Assembly: GCA_031580945.1 (NCBI GenBank)
Contig: JAVLBT010000030.1
Span: forward strand, 1 to 24,302
DNA length: 24,302 nucleotides
From: Gracilimonas sp031580945
GTDB taxonomy: Bacteria; Bacteroidota; Rhodothermia; Balneolales; Balneolaceae
Reading direction: 5' to 3'
Shown here one piece after another: positions 18,201 to 23,944 of this stretch; within the stretch, counting starts at the first letter, position 1; every line of letters begins with the position of its first letter. The position numbers and the translations under genes are program-made. The notes under the pieces were generated by a model. The model had not been told where the DNA came from. It saw only the letters and a program-made list of their open reading frames with translations, and searched no databases.

Positions 18201-19790
18201 ACTCAAACAGATGGAATATTTGGCTTCAACGGACAGCTTTCTGGCACGGTCAGTGAACCAAATATAGAGGGATTATTCAGCCTTGGAAAACCAACTCTAT
18301 CCGGTATTCGTATCGACTCAGCGTTTGCAGAATTCAGATATGATCATCAGTCAAATAGCATCACAACCTCAGCTGAGATCAACGCCAGCAATCAAAAAGC
18401 AGCTCAAATAAACGCCCGGGTGCCCTTATCAGTAGACTTTCGCACCTTTGCTATAACAATGCCGAATGATGATGACTCACTACAAGTCAATATTATTACA
18501 GATAATTTTAATATCTCCGTTTTTAATGACTTTCTTGATGAGCAATATACCAACCGTCTGCGGGGAATTTTGAATGCAGAACTTAATCTTTCCGGCCAAC
18601 TTGGATCACTATCCACAGATGGTTTTTTGACACTGCATAGCGGGCAGCTTGGGATTCCTGTTGCTGGCATCACCTTGTCTTCCATTAATTCTGAACTACG
18701 TTTTACTGAAAAGGGACTTGAACTTCAGAACTTTAGCATGAAAAGTGGTAATGGAGTATTTACAGCAAGTGGTACTATTAAGTTAGACGGTATAAGTCCA
18801 ACCAATGTTGATATCAGCACACAGGCAAGTCGGTTTAGAGCGGCAAATACAGATGATTACAACCTCACGGTAGATATGAACAGCCGCTTAAGTGGAAATC
18901 CACTTCGCCCAACCTTATCCGGAGACCTGGCCGTGAAAAATGGATTTATTTTCCTGCAGGATTTTGGGGAGCGATCGGTAGAATCCGTTACCCTGGATGA
19001 GGAAGAATTATCTTCATTCAGTCCTTATGATTCTTTGGCTATTGATATGCGTTTTGAGATCGAACGAAACTTTTTAGTTAGAAACCGCAGGTACCTCGAC
19101 TTGGAAATCGCCCTTACCGGAGAGCTCGATGCGCAAAAGAAAACAGGGTCTGATCTTCAGCTTTTTGGGACTTTAAATGCTGAAAGAGGGTATGCACGTC
19201 CCCTCGGTAAACAATTTAATCTGGATGAAGGTAACTTTACCTTTAGTGGGCCGGTTACAGAGCCTGATGTATTTATTAGAACAAGTTACATTCCCAGAAC
19301 AGCTCAAAAACAGACCGGAGACCCCATTACCTTATTTTATATCATAGAAGGAAATGCCAGCGATCCGGGTTTTCGGTTTGAAAGTGAACCGTTTATGGAA
19401 CAGCAGGATATTATTTGTTACACACTTTTTAATAAACCCTGTTATGCTCTTGAATCATGGCAGCAAGTGGTAAGTGGAGGTAGTGGTTCTTCTCCAACCG
19501 ACTTACTTGTAGATGTGCTATTAAACGAAGTGGAAACCCTTGCCACTCAACAGTTAGGAATCGACGTAGTACAGATCGATAATTCCGGATCAGATGGTAA
19601 GACCTCGATCAAAACGGGATGGTATTTAAACCGTAGAACCTTCTTTGCCATTATTAATGAGATCAGCGGTACTACACCGGAAACCCTCTTTATTTTAGAA
19701 TACATCCTCTCCGAAAATTTAGATGTAGTAATTACCCAGGGAGATGATAATCGACAAGGAATTGACCTCAGGTGGCAGTATGATTATTAA
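15291..19790 (+). CDS. TamB-family translocation/assembly module protein (DUF490)
   Basis: This 1499-aa protein spans the periplasm from an N-terminal inner-membrane anchor (about 12-30: FKVLGWLVLFLALTAVA). A very long beta-rich body of AsmA/TamB type follows, with short repeated strands such as ISGNL, LSGQLGS and LRGILNAEL. The C-terminal DUF490 region (about 1150-1499) includes a VFIRTSYIPR block and the closing segment ending in QYDY. In proteobacteria TamB works with TamA in outer-membrane protein insertion, and AsmA/TamB-type proteins form hydrophobic grooves proposed to carry phospholipids across the periplasm. ATG follows the tamA-like stop TAG by two bases, implying translational coupling. 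The length is near that of known TamB proteins (about 1250-1500 aa). Nothing looks truncated. Confidence 0.93.
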   Translation: MSNQKSHIIFRLFKVLGWLVLFLALTAVATRYSLKTAPVHQLAKKQVISFANNQLLGTVSIGKIEGDLWKDFSIHKIQVTSGPDTLIYLNKVSITYNIWSLLGESFIINGLHLNDLHTNIKEEQNGEFNLQKLIKADDSTPADDSGESVFSINLQHIDLQNSALDIWAPSYLPDNTLEINELHASGGFQLSDEISGNLSSLSFRITEGRLPEPISFELSATYQSEIITLSQLILGTGRSVISANARTNLSDSTVTAELNAQPFSIKDIEPYLRSQLINNELDISISARGKFDSLDVKLLGEGTGFDKLDVSTNFTLSETPSVNNLSLSVENIDLGYFTNDSLQAQIGKLQAAFEGSLPQDPAKMNISWNAEASTLQYDNQVLDSFSGSGSVSKGVALANFQARSGVELMSANASIRKLFSEQPEWDLFTSVNDLDLGQWIQDDALNTDINFQLMLRGKGYELSNEPWTFEFKNTSRAALVSDTISVNGQKFAGINLSGSLTQKKFETSGFVKLIKNKIDLSAIVYDYLDLEKASYEFSAATQQFDAREIYGVENFPTSINLKTTGSGTSFDSRSLQIRAQLLVDSSVVNGAAFDSLGIEANYQNSILRIPIARLRSDLIDGSFSARRNIYDVTDPENDISLDVQIKNLQPLASLLGATVFNSTGQITGNITNETPEKLRFDGNVDLADVVYDTLFTARSISGRTNVLIGEQFGYDTSLELTEPTFNGFELEDILLTTKGLASADTIAGSFNFDIASTDAGQISQSGTYHLLPASFETRILWNKFDFRTPERTLSLQQPFQLHYQDASIQTDSLLLLSPGGTYLNLAIPYADSLRQEVWVTGQDFDFGTIQEIIFDERFIDGILSGSLSIYNSPDKLFGNGRLDFTQLSYRGTDIDSLDLNFDLQNERLNAHLRLAMNGEEKVYGNLDIPFIPADPVTLEDAFFDEPVQGKLVVNPVQLSEFQNLLNSINITQTDGIFGFNGQLSGTVSEPNIEGLFSLGKPTLSGIRIDSAFAEFRYDHQSNSITTSAEINASNQKAAQINARVPLSVDFRTFAITMPNDDDSLQVNIITDNFNISVFNDFLDEQYTNRLRGILNAELNLSGQLGSLSTDGFLTLHSGQLGIPVAGITLSSINSELRFTEKGLELQNFSMKSGNGVFTASGTIKLDGISPTNVDISTQASRFRAANTDDYNLTVDMNSRLSGNPLRPTLSGDLAVKNGFIFLQDFGERSVESVTLDEEELSSFSPYDSLAIDMRFEIERNFLVRNRRYLDLEIALTGELDAQKKTGSDLQLFGTLNAERGYARPLGKQFNLDEGNFTFSGPVTEPDVFIRTSYIPRTAQKQTGDPITLFYIIEGNASDPGFRFESEPFMEQQDIICYTLFNKPCYALESWQQVVSGGSGSSPTDLLVDVLLNEVETLATQQLGIDVVQIDNSGSDGKTSIKTGWYLNRRTFFAIINEISGTTPETLFILEYILSENLDVVITQGDDNRQGIDLRWQYDY

Positions 19791-19818
19791 TTTATCCTTT
19801 GGTAGATATTTTTTGGTA

Positions 19819-19849
19819 ATCCATCTGACGGATAAATCGTCTGATGGAT
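19819..19849 (+). terminator. Hairpin downstream of the TamB-like gene
   Basis: Arms ATCCATCTGACG (19819-19830) and CGTCTGATGGAT (19838-19849) pair over 12 positions with one T/T mismatch and a 7-nt loop, 28 bp after the stop codon. There is no U-tract, so intrinsic termination on the plus strand is only weakly supported. Confidence 0.4.
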
Positions 19850-19878
19850 GAGCTGAATAAAGTCTACAAAGCTTGATT

Positions 19879-19913
19879 AAAAACGGTCAGACGGACTTAG
19901 AGCCGTCAGACCG
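19879..19913 (-). terminator. Terminator-like hairpin for the MBL-hydrolase/zinc-protein operon
   Basis: Arms CGGTCAGACGG (19884-19894) and CCGTCAGACCG (19903-19913) pair with one central A/A mismatch and an 8-nt loop. Read on the minus strand, the hairpin is followed by TTTTT (19883-19879), the usual form of an intrinsic terminator. It lies 11 bp beyond the stop of the small cysteine-rich gene. Confidence 0.6.
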
Positions 19914-19924
19914 AAAATCAGGGC

Positions 19925-20119
19925 TTAAAAATCACACGTCTCGCCGCGGCAGCATTCTTCAGCATTGATTCCACAGGCTGCACATTGTCCATGGCCGTGA
20001 ACCCAAACCAATTCGGCTATCTGTCCACAAAACTGACATCGCCGCCGTTGTTTTTGGGCTGAACCGGAAGAGGATTCAGATTGAATTTGAGAATCAGTTG
20101 TCTTCGGTAAGTTCTGCAT
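19925..20119 (-). CDS. Small cysteine-rich zinc-ribbon-like protein
   Basis: This 64-aa protein has a Ser/Gln-rich N-terminal half and a cysteine-rich C-terminal half: Cys28-x2-Cys31, His41/His43, Cys46-x2-Cys49, Cys56-Cys57 and Cys62. The two CxxC knuckles suggest a zinc ribbon. I do not recognise a named family. Its start overlaps the end of the MBL-fold hydrolase gene by 26 bp, and it precedes a terminator-like hairpin, so it is the last gene of that unit. No signal peptide is visible, so it is probably cytoplasmic. A role tied to metal supply or to redox is possible but not shown by the sequence. Confidence 0.7.
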   Translation of the reverse strand: MQNLPKTTDSQIQSESSSGSAQKQRRRCQFCGQIAELVWVHGHGQCAACGINAEECCRGETCDF

Positions 20120-21005
20120 AAGCTACTTCTATATTTGCGCTGAGCGGGAGCCGCCATCCCGGAGCTTTAAATTCCTCAAAACCGTCCAGGGTTTCAACTG
20201 CTTTTAATTCTTCCAAAGGTTTTTCTGCTGCAATTCCCTTTTCGGTATAATCAAGCAAAGCCGAAAGGAAATCTCGCTTTACCATCAAATCGCTTTTATC
20301 TCCGGTAATTCCATAGTCAGTGTTTCCGTGTCCAAAAATATAGATCGCATCTGCGGGATATTCATCTGCCACGGTTTCCAGCGTAGTAATCCAATTTGAA
20401 ATAGAAGCTCCCGAACCACGATCAATAAAGGGATGTGCGCGATTGAACATCAGATCACCCATATGAATCACGTTCGCTTTTTCGAAATATACTACCGTGT
20501 CTCCTCCGGTATGAGCCGGCCCATAATGAGTTAGTCGAATGATTTCGTCCCCTACATCACCGCTCCAGGATTTGGAATAGGTTGTATCGGGATAAACCTG
20601 AGCATCCACGGTTTCCTGATCTCGTCGTTCTGCTGCTGCTTTTTGAAGAGATGGAACATTATCATGCGCTACAATTTTCTTCACCTTTTCCTTAAAAACT
20701 GGATTTCCTGCGGTGTGGTCGCCGTGATGATGTGTATTAATGAGCATATCAAAAGCGACATCGCCCATCTCTTCTAAGCCGGAAACACAACTTTGGGCTG
20801 AGTCAGGAAATTGTGAATCTACTACTACGATCCCATTTGCGTTTACCAACCACCCAATGGTTCCTCCAGATCCTACAAATGTCCCCACATTTCGACGCAG
20901 TGTGGTAAAAGGACTGTCTTGTCCGAGTGCGAATAGTTTATGAAAAGGAAGTGTGGCAGCGGCTCCCATTAAAGCAGATTTCAGTAAAAATTCCCGTCGA
21001 TCCAT
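20094..21005 (-). CDS. MBL-fold metallo-hydrolase with Tat-type signal
   Basis: This 303-aa metallo-beta-lactamase-fold hydrolase has an intact binuclear zinc site: H92-H93-H94-G-D96-H97 (THHHGDHT), His165 (GPAHTGGD), Asp184 (HMGDLMF) and His226 (FGHG). The N-terminus (RREFLLKSALMGAAATL) reads as a twin-arginine signal, so the folded enzyme is likely exported to the periplasm. Its substrate cannot be determined; the family includes beta-lactamase-like, thiolesterase and quinohemoprotein-linked SoxH-type enzymes. It carries no extra domains. The downstream gene for a cysteine-rich zinc-ribbon-like protein overlaps it by 26 bp. Upstream begins a repeat-rich non-coding zone. Confidence 0.9.
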   Translation of the reverse strand: MDRREFLLKSALMGAAATLPFHKLFALGQDSPFTTLRRNVGTFVGSGGTIGWLVNANGIVVVDSQFPDSAQSCVSGLEEMGDVAFDMLINTHHHGDHTAGNPVFKEKVKKIVAHDNVPSLQKAAAERRDQETVDAQVYPDTTYSKSWSGDVGDEIIRLTHYGPAHTGGDTVVYFEKANVIHMGDLMFNRAHPFIDRGSGASISNWITTLETVADEYPADAIYIFGHGNTDYGITGDKSDLMVKRDFLSALLDYTEKGIAAEKPLEELKAVETLDGFEEFKAPGWRLPLSANIEVAYAELTEDN

Positions 21006-21080
21006 ATTTTTTTAATTTAGTTTGGAGTGAATTTCATGCCGTAATTAACGAAAAAATTTGCAGCATTCATTCCCGGGGGG

Positions 21081-21111
21081 GAACATTGAACAAGGAACAC
21101 CGAACATTGAA
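21081..21111. repeat. Short tandem GAACATTGAA motif
   Basis: The decamer GAACATTGAA occurs at 21081-21090 and 21102-21111, separated by the related CAAGGAACACC. Motifs of this look turn up as intergenic repeats in Bacteroidota genomes, in my recollection; I could not confirm this here. Confidence 0.6.
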
Positions 21112-21149
21112 GGGAGAAGTTTTTACTCTCCTCTCTGATAAATCAGTGA

Positions 21150-21300
21150 ACTGATGTATCGATCCCTCCGTAGGGACACAAATTCTGAGCTCGAATTGTT
21201 TTGTCACAAATGATAAGAAGTTAGTATATGCTTAGAAACCTCTCTCTTTGGAGAGACCGATTTAAGCTTTACTGAAAATCATAGAGAGGAAAGTGTAGTC
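21150..21300. repeat. Degenerate third copy of the multi-hairpin repeat
   Basis: The stretch holds TCCCTCCGTAGGGACACA (21164-21181) and CTCTCTCTTTGGAGAGACCGA followed by a TTTAAGCTTTACTGAAAA block (about 21240-21280). These match, in the same order, blocks of the two better-preserved copies at 21410 and 22391, with the middle diverged. Confidence 0.5.
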
Positions 21301-21312
21301 ACTGTCTTGTAC

Positions 21313-21378
21313 TTAACCCTTCCAGGGTTAAACCAAGCTCGATTTATTATTTCGTATCTTAGTAACTCTGGAAGGGTT
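21313..21378. repeat. REP-like inverted repeat pair
   Basis: TTAACCCT-TCC-AGGGTTAA (21313-21331) is a perfect 8-bp hairpin. Its AACCCTTCCAG portion (21315-21325) is repeated inverted as CTGGAAGGGTT at 21368-21378, an exact 11-bp match 42 bp away. The paired arrangement resembles bacterial REP/BIME elements. No RAYT transposase gene is in the window. Confidence 0.6.
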
Positions 21379-21409
21379 TAAATTAGCACCAAATCTTTTC
21401 TCTCGTTAT

Positions 21410-21604
21410 ATGAGGAAAGCACACTCCTCCCTGAAAGTAACGGCAGGCCGTTCTTTCTGTCCCTCCAAAGGGACACAGGCTCTTCCTTTCAGAGAAAATC
21501 TATATAGAGCAAGACTTCAGATGCTGCCAAGAACCGACCTCTCTTAGGAGAGAGACCGACTTCAGCTTTGCTGAAATTCAAAAAAAGGATTGTGTTGGAT
21601 TGGG
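21410..21604. repeat. ~195-bp multi-hairpin repeat, copy A
   Basis: This copy closely matches 22391-22588 in the same orientation: about 120 bp of the left part are nearly identical apart from a 3-bp insertion and scattered changes, and the right part is less conserved. It packs several hairpins: GAAAG/CTTTC plus AACGGC/GCCGTT (21433-21457), TGTCCC/GGGACA, TCTCTC-TTAG-GAGAGA (21538-21553) and TTCAGC-TTT-GCTGAA (21561-21575). Confidence 0.8.
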
Positions 21605-21695
21605 ATGTTTAACTTTGTTTCTACGCTCTGTGTGGTAACGAATTTGTAGCTACAAGCTGGCAATTACCCCAACAGGCACTGTAATCTAAGCCCTT

Positions 21696-21998
21696 CTAAT
21701 CTTTTCTCTTTAAGTATCTGAGTAGGTCTTGTCGACTGTGAACAATCGTCATGACCTCTACAAGATTTTCTTGCAGCAAATAAATAATTCTATAGTCCTC
21801 AACAATTCTCTCTCGAAAAAATTCTAAATTTAATTCGGGAACTTTTCTGCCAATTTTTGGATGCTCTTTAAGTTCAGAAACAGAAGAGTAGATATTTGTA
21901 ACAATAAATTGAGCATAAGTTTGGCTGGATTGACTAAAATATTCGGCAATAGCTCTAAGGTCTTTTTTGGATTGATCAGACCAATTTACTTCAGCCAT
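21696..21998 (-). CDS. ParE/RelE-family toxin
   Basis: This 100-aa protein is of the ParE/RelE toxin superfamily. It begins with two helices (SDQSKKDLRAIAEYF...SVSELKEHP) and continues with the beta-sheet core typical of ParE: GRKVPEL, RERIVEDYRIIYLL and VEVMTIVHSRQDLL. In the family, ParE members poison DNA gyrase and RelE members cut ribosomal mRNA. The conserved C-terminal V-x-H-S-R-Q block favours ParE-like, but the target cannot be assigned. The gene overlaps the 3' end of the upstream antitoxin gene by 13 bp, the usual order and coupling for type II modules. It lies between two copies of a ~195-bp direct repeat. Confidence 0.88.
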   Translation of the reverse strand: MAEVNWSDQSKKDLRAIAEYFSQSSQTYAQFIVTNIYSSVSELKEHPKIGRKVPELNLEFFRERIVEDYRIIYLLQENLVEVMTIVHSRQDLLRYLKRKD

Positions 21999-22180
21999 TC
22001 CTTAAATTCTTCATTTACCTGATCGTGAGAAGTTATCCTTCCCTCTTCAATATCTTTGAGACCTTGCTCCATTTTTTGCAATACATGCAGTTCATACATG
22101 ATCTGATCAAATGTAATATTGTCATCTGCATTATCGAGTAATTTTTGAGCAGCTTTTTTGGGGGTCAGTTTTAAAGACAT
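21986..22180 (-). CDS. Antitoxin of a type II toxin-antitoxin pair
   Basis: This 64-aa acidic, helix-rich protein is the first gene of a two-gene unit with a ParE-like toxin. The pattern ITFDQIMYELHVLQKMEQG followed by a DIEEGRITSHDQVNEEFKEWL tail matches small ParE-associated antitoxins in which the C-terminal segment wraps the toxin. A classical ribbon-helix-helix or Phd/YefM N-terminal DNA-binding domain is not obvious, so how the operon is regulated is open. The gene begins after an AT-rich stretch that should hold the promoter (about 22185-22330). Confidence 0.82.
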   Translation of the reverse strand: MSLKLTPKKAAQKLLDNADDNITFDQIMYELHVLQKMEQGLKDIEEGRITSHDQVNEEFKEWLK

Positions 22181-22624
22181 TTTATATGAATTTAGTTTAT
22201 TTGAATACCATTGTAATTAATGAACGCCAAAAAAACCACTCTCATATTGCATACTCAATTTAATTTATTTAAGAGGTCTTCTTAAAAAGTCAGAAATTAA
22301 TCATTATAAATTGGCTCTGTAGAATCTGGCTTCGGGTTTCAAATTTGGAATGAGTCGGATGATGGGATAGGCACTATAATCCCCCACACTATGAGGAAAG
22401 CACACTCCCTGAAAGTAACGGCAGGCCGTTCTTTCTGTCCCTCCAATGGGACACAGGCTCTTCCTTTCAGAGAAAATCCATATTAGGACAAGACTTTAGA
22501 TGCTGCCAAGAATTTCTCTCTCTTAGGAGAGAGACCGAATTTAGCTCTGTCCCGAGCATTTGGGAAGAGAGGAGCGTGTTGGTTTGGGCAACATAATGAA
22601 CCACAAAGCTCATAATGCAAACGC
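22181..22624. other. Gene-free region with the second copy of the repeat
   Basis: No gene is seen. The left half (22181-22390) is AT-rich and probably carries the toxin-antitoxin promoter. The right half is the second repeat copy (22391-22588), reaching to within about 40 bp of the YitT-family gene end. Confidence 0.75.
22391..22588. repeat. ~195-bp multi-hairpin repeat, copy B
   Basis: This is a direct repeat of 21410-21604, about 980 bp apart, with the toxin-antitoxin genes between. The left 120 bp are highly conserved and keep the AACGGC-AG-GCCGTT and TGTCCC/GGGACA hairpins and the TCTCTC-TTAG-GAGAGA hairpin. The last third (CGAATTTAGCTCTGTCCCGAG onward) has lost the TTCAGC-TTT-GCTGAA hairpin but ends in a similar GTGTTGG-TTGGG stretch. 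Confidence 0.8.
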
Positions 22625-23284
22625 TCAACTCATTCCCCGGTACCGTCCCGGTTTGTGGTTGATGGCCAAAATGATATTTAATGCTACTGCCGCCAGTATA
22701 GAAAACGCCAGGGCTTTCCAGTCTACAATAAAGATAGCTGCAGAAATGATCAGCGTATCAGCAACCATCTGGAATTTACCCGCGCTGATCTGGAAATACT
22801 CCTGAACATAGATAGAGAGAATGTTTAATCCACCCAGACTTGCTTTATGCCTGAATAACATCAGCAATCCACTTCCGATCAAAAATCCCCCAAAAATAGC
22901 TGCAAACCATGGATTCATATATCCAAACTCGAATAGGGTTGGAATGTATTCAGTCAAAAAAGACACCCCGGAAACCGCAAGAAAAGTTTTGATGGTAAAG
23001 TCCCACCCCAGCTTTTTGATAGCCAGAATGTAAAACGGAATATTGATCACAAAGAAGACCGGACCGAATGTAAGTGGCGTTGAATATTGCGTTAAAAAGG
23101 AAACCCCAGCCGTTCCGCCGATCAGGAAATTCATGTGCGAGAAGATGGCAATCCCAAAAGCCGCCAGCAAGGAGCCAATGATGATTCCCTGCACATCATC
23201 GAGAATGGAATGCTTTTGTATTTTGGATTTGGATGCGTTGGGTTGTTCTTCTTCAGATAATTGGTATTCGTTCTCTTGGGTCAT
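22625..23284 (-). CDS. YitT-family membrane protein (DUF161-type)
   Basis: This 219-aa integral membrane protein has a charged N-terminal extension (about 1-28) and about five transmembrane helices. Family signatures are visible as FLIGGTAGVSF in the first hairpin and ASLGGLNILS after the fourth helix. It lacks the soluble DUF2179 domain carried by longer YitT proteins, giving the short form. YitT-family function is not settled. The gene begins immediately after the GroES-like gene: the upstream stop codon TAA abuts this ATG with no spacer, so the two are surely co-transcribed. Downstream lies the repeat-rich region. Confidence 0.9.
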   Translation of the reverse strand: MTQENEYQLSEEEQPNASKSKIQKHSILDDVQGIIIGSLLAAFGIAIFSHMNFLIGGTAGVSFLTQYSTPLTFGPVFFVINIPFYILAIKKLGWDFTIKTFLAVSGVSFLTEYIPTLFEFGYMNPWFAAIFGGFLIGSGLLMLFRHKASLGGLNILSIYVQEYFQISAGKFQMVADTLIISAAIFIVDWKALAFSILAAVALNIILAINHKPGRYRGMS

Positions 23285-23656
23285 TTAAGTAAGTTCTTCA
23301 TCCCTGATCAAAAGCAGAATTGCTGCGTGTGGGACGATGATATATTTCTCGTTTTCAAATTCAATTTCATAGGCTTGTTTTTTCAGAAAGATCGCCAGAT
23401 CGCCTTCCTCCGCCTGCATACCAATGTATTTGGTATCGGTGCTGCCTTTCCAGGTTTCCTCGATATCGGTGTTTGGAATGGGATATCCAGGACCGGTTTT
23501 CACGATGTACCCGCTTTGGATCTCTTCCTTCTCTTTCACGGAAGCCGGCAACACCAACCCACTTCGGGTATGCGTTTCCATGTCTCTTGGTTTGATGAGC
23601 ACGCGGTCGCCCACCACCACAAATTTTTCTATCGAATTAAGGTAACCTTGAATCAT
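23285..23656 (-). CDS. GroES-like co-chaperone
   Basis: This 123-aa GroES-family protein normally caps a GroEL ring with ATP to fold client proteins. It has the N-terminal strand VVVGDRVLIKP, the mobile-loop hydrophobic motif GLVLP, and C-terminal elements IIVPHAAILLLI. It exceeds canonical GroES (about 97 aa) mainly through an insertion in the roof region after GPGYPIP. I chose the ATG at 23656 (MIQGYLNSIEKF), since upstream residues in the open frame up to 23797 resemble no GroES and may be untranslated leader. No groEL gene is in the window, so this may be an extra copy rather than the main groES. It is coupled head-to-tail with the YitT-family gene. Confidence 0.9.
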   Translation of the reverse strand: MIQGYLNSIEKFVVVGDRVLIKPRDMETHTRSGLVLPASVKEKEEIQSGYIVKTGPGYPIPNTDIEETWKGSTDTKYIGMQAEEGDLAIFLKKQAYEIEFENEKYIIVPHAAILLLIRDEELT

Positions 23657-23944
23657 TATATCTAAATTTTTGGTACACTGGAAGATACGGAATTTGATAC
23701 TTCGAAAAACCGTTCCCATACATCCGTGTTCATCTTTTCCATCGTTCCGTTGCTCTGCCTCAAGCTGAAGAATAACTATTTTTCTTAATCGAATCATCGG
23801 GTCACTTCATGGGTATGTTATTTACCGACCTTATGCAGTGGTGAGACGTGTTACCAAAAAAACTGAAATTATTTTGTAACAAATGGTTGATTTGTGTATC
23901 TATTACGTAGGACTAACCTCAAAAAAAAAAATAGTTAAGGGATA

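Larger units (their letters stand above)
21006..21695. other. Gene-free, repeat-rich intergenic region
   Basis: No credible gene is seen here. From left to right it holds a short GAACATTGAA tandem motif (21081-21111), a degenerate copy of a hairpin repeat (about 21150-21300), a REP-like palindrome pair (21313-21378) and a full copy of a ~195-bp repeat (21410-21604). Confidence 0.8.

Noticed and set aside
20927..21154. A 75-aa plus-strand frame in the repeat zone
   Set aside because: It has no recognisable motif, starts inside the MBL-fold gene on the opposite strand and ends within repeat sequence; it is best read as chance.
21006..22624. CRISPR array or insertion sequence
   Set aside because: Repeats are few, unequal and unevenly spaced, and no cas gene, transposase or terminal inverted repeat with target duplication is visible.
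23657..23797. Upstream extension of the GroES-like gene to 170 aa
   Set aside because: The extra residues show no GroES similarity, and an internal ATG at 23656 gives the expected N-terminus; the longer form would only be an open leader.
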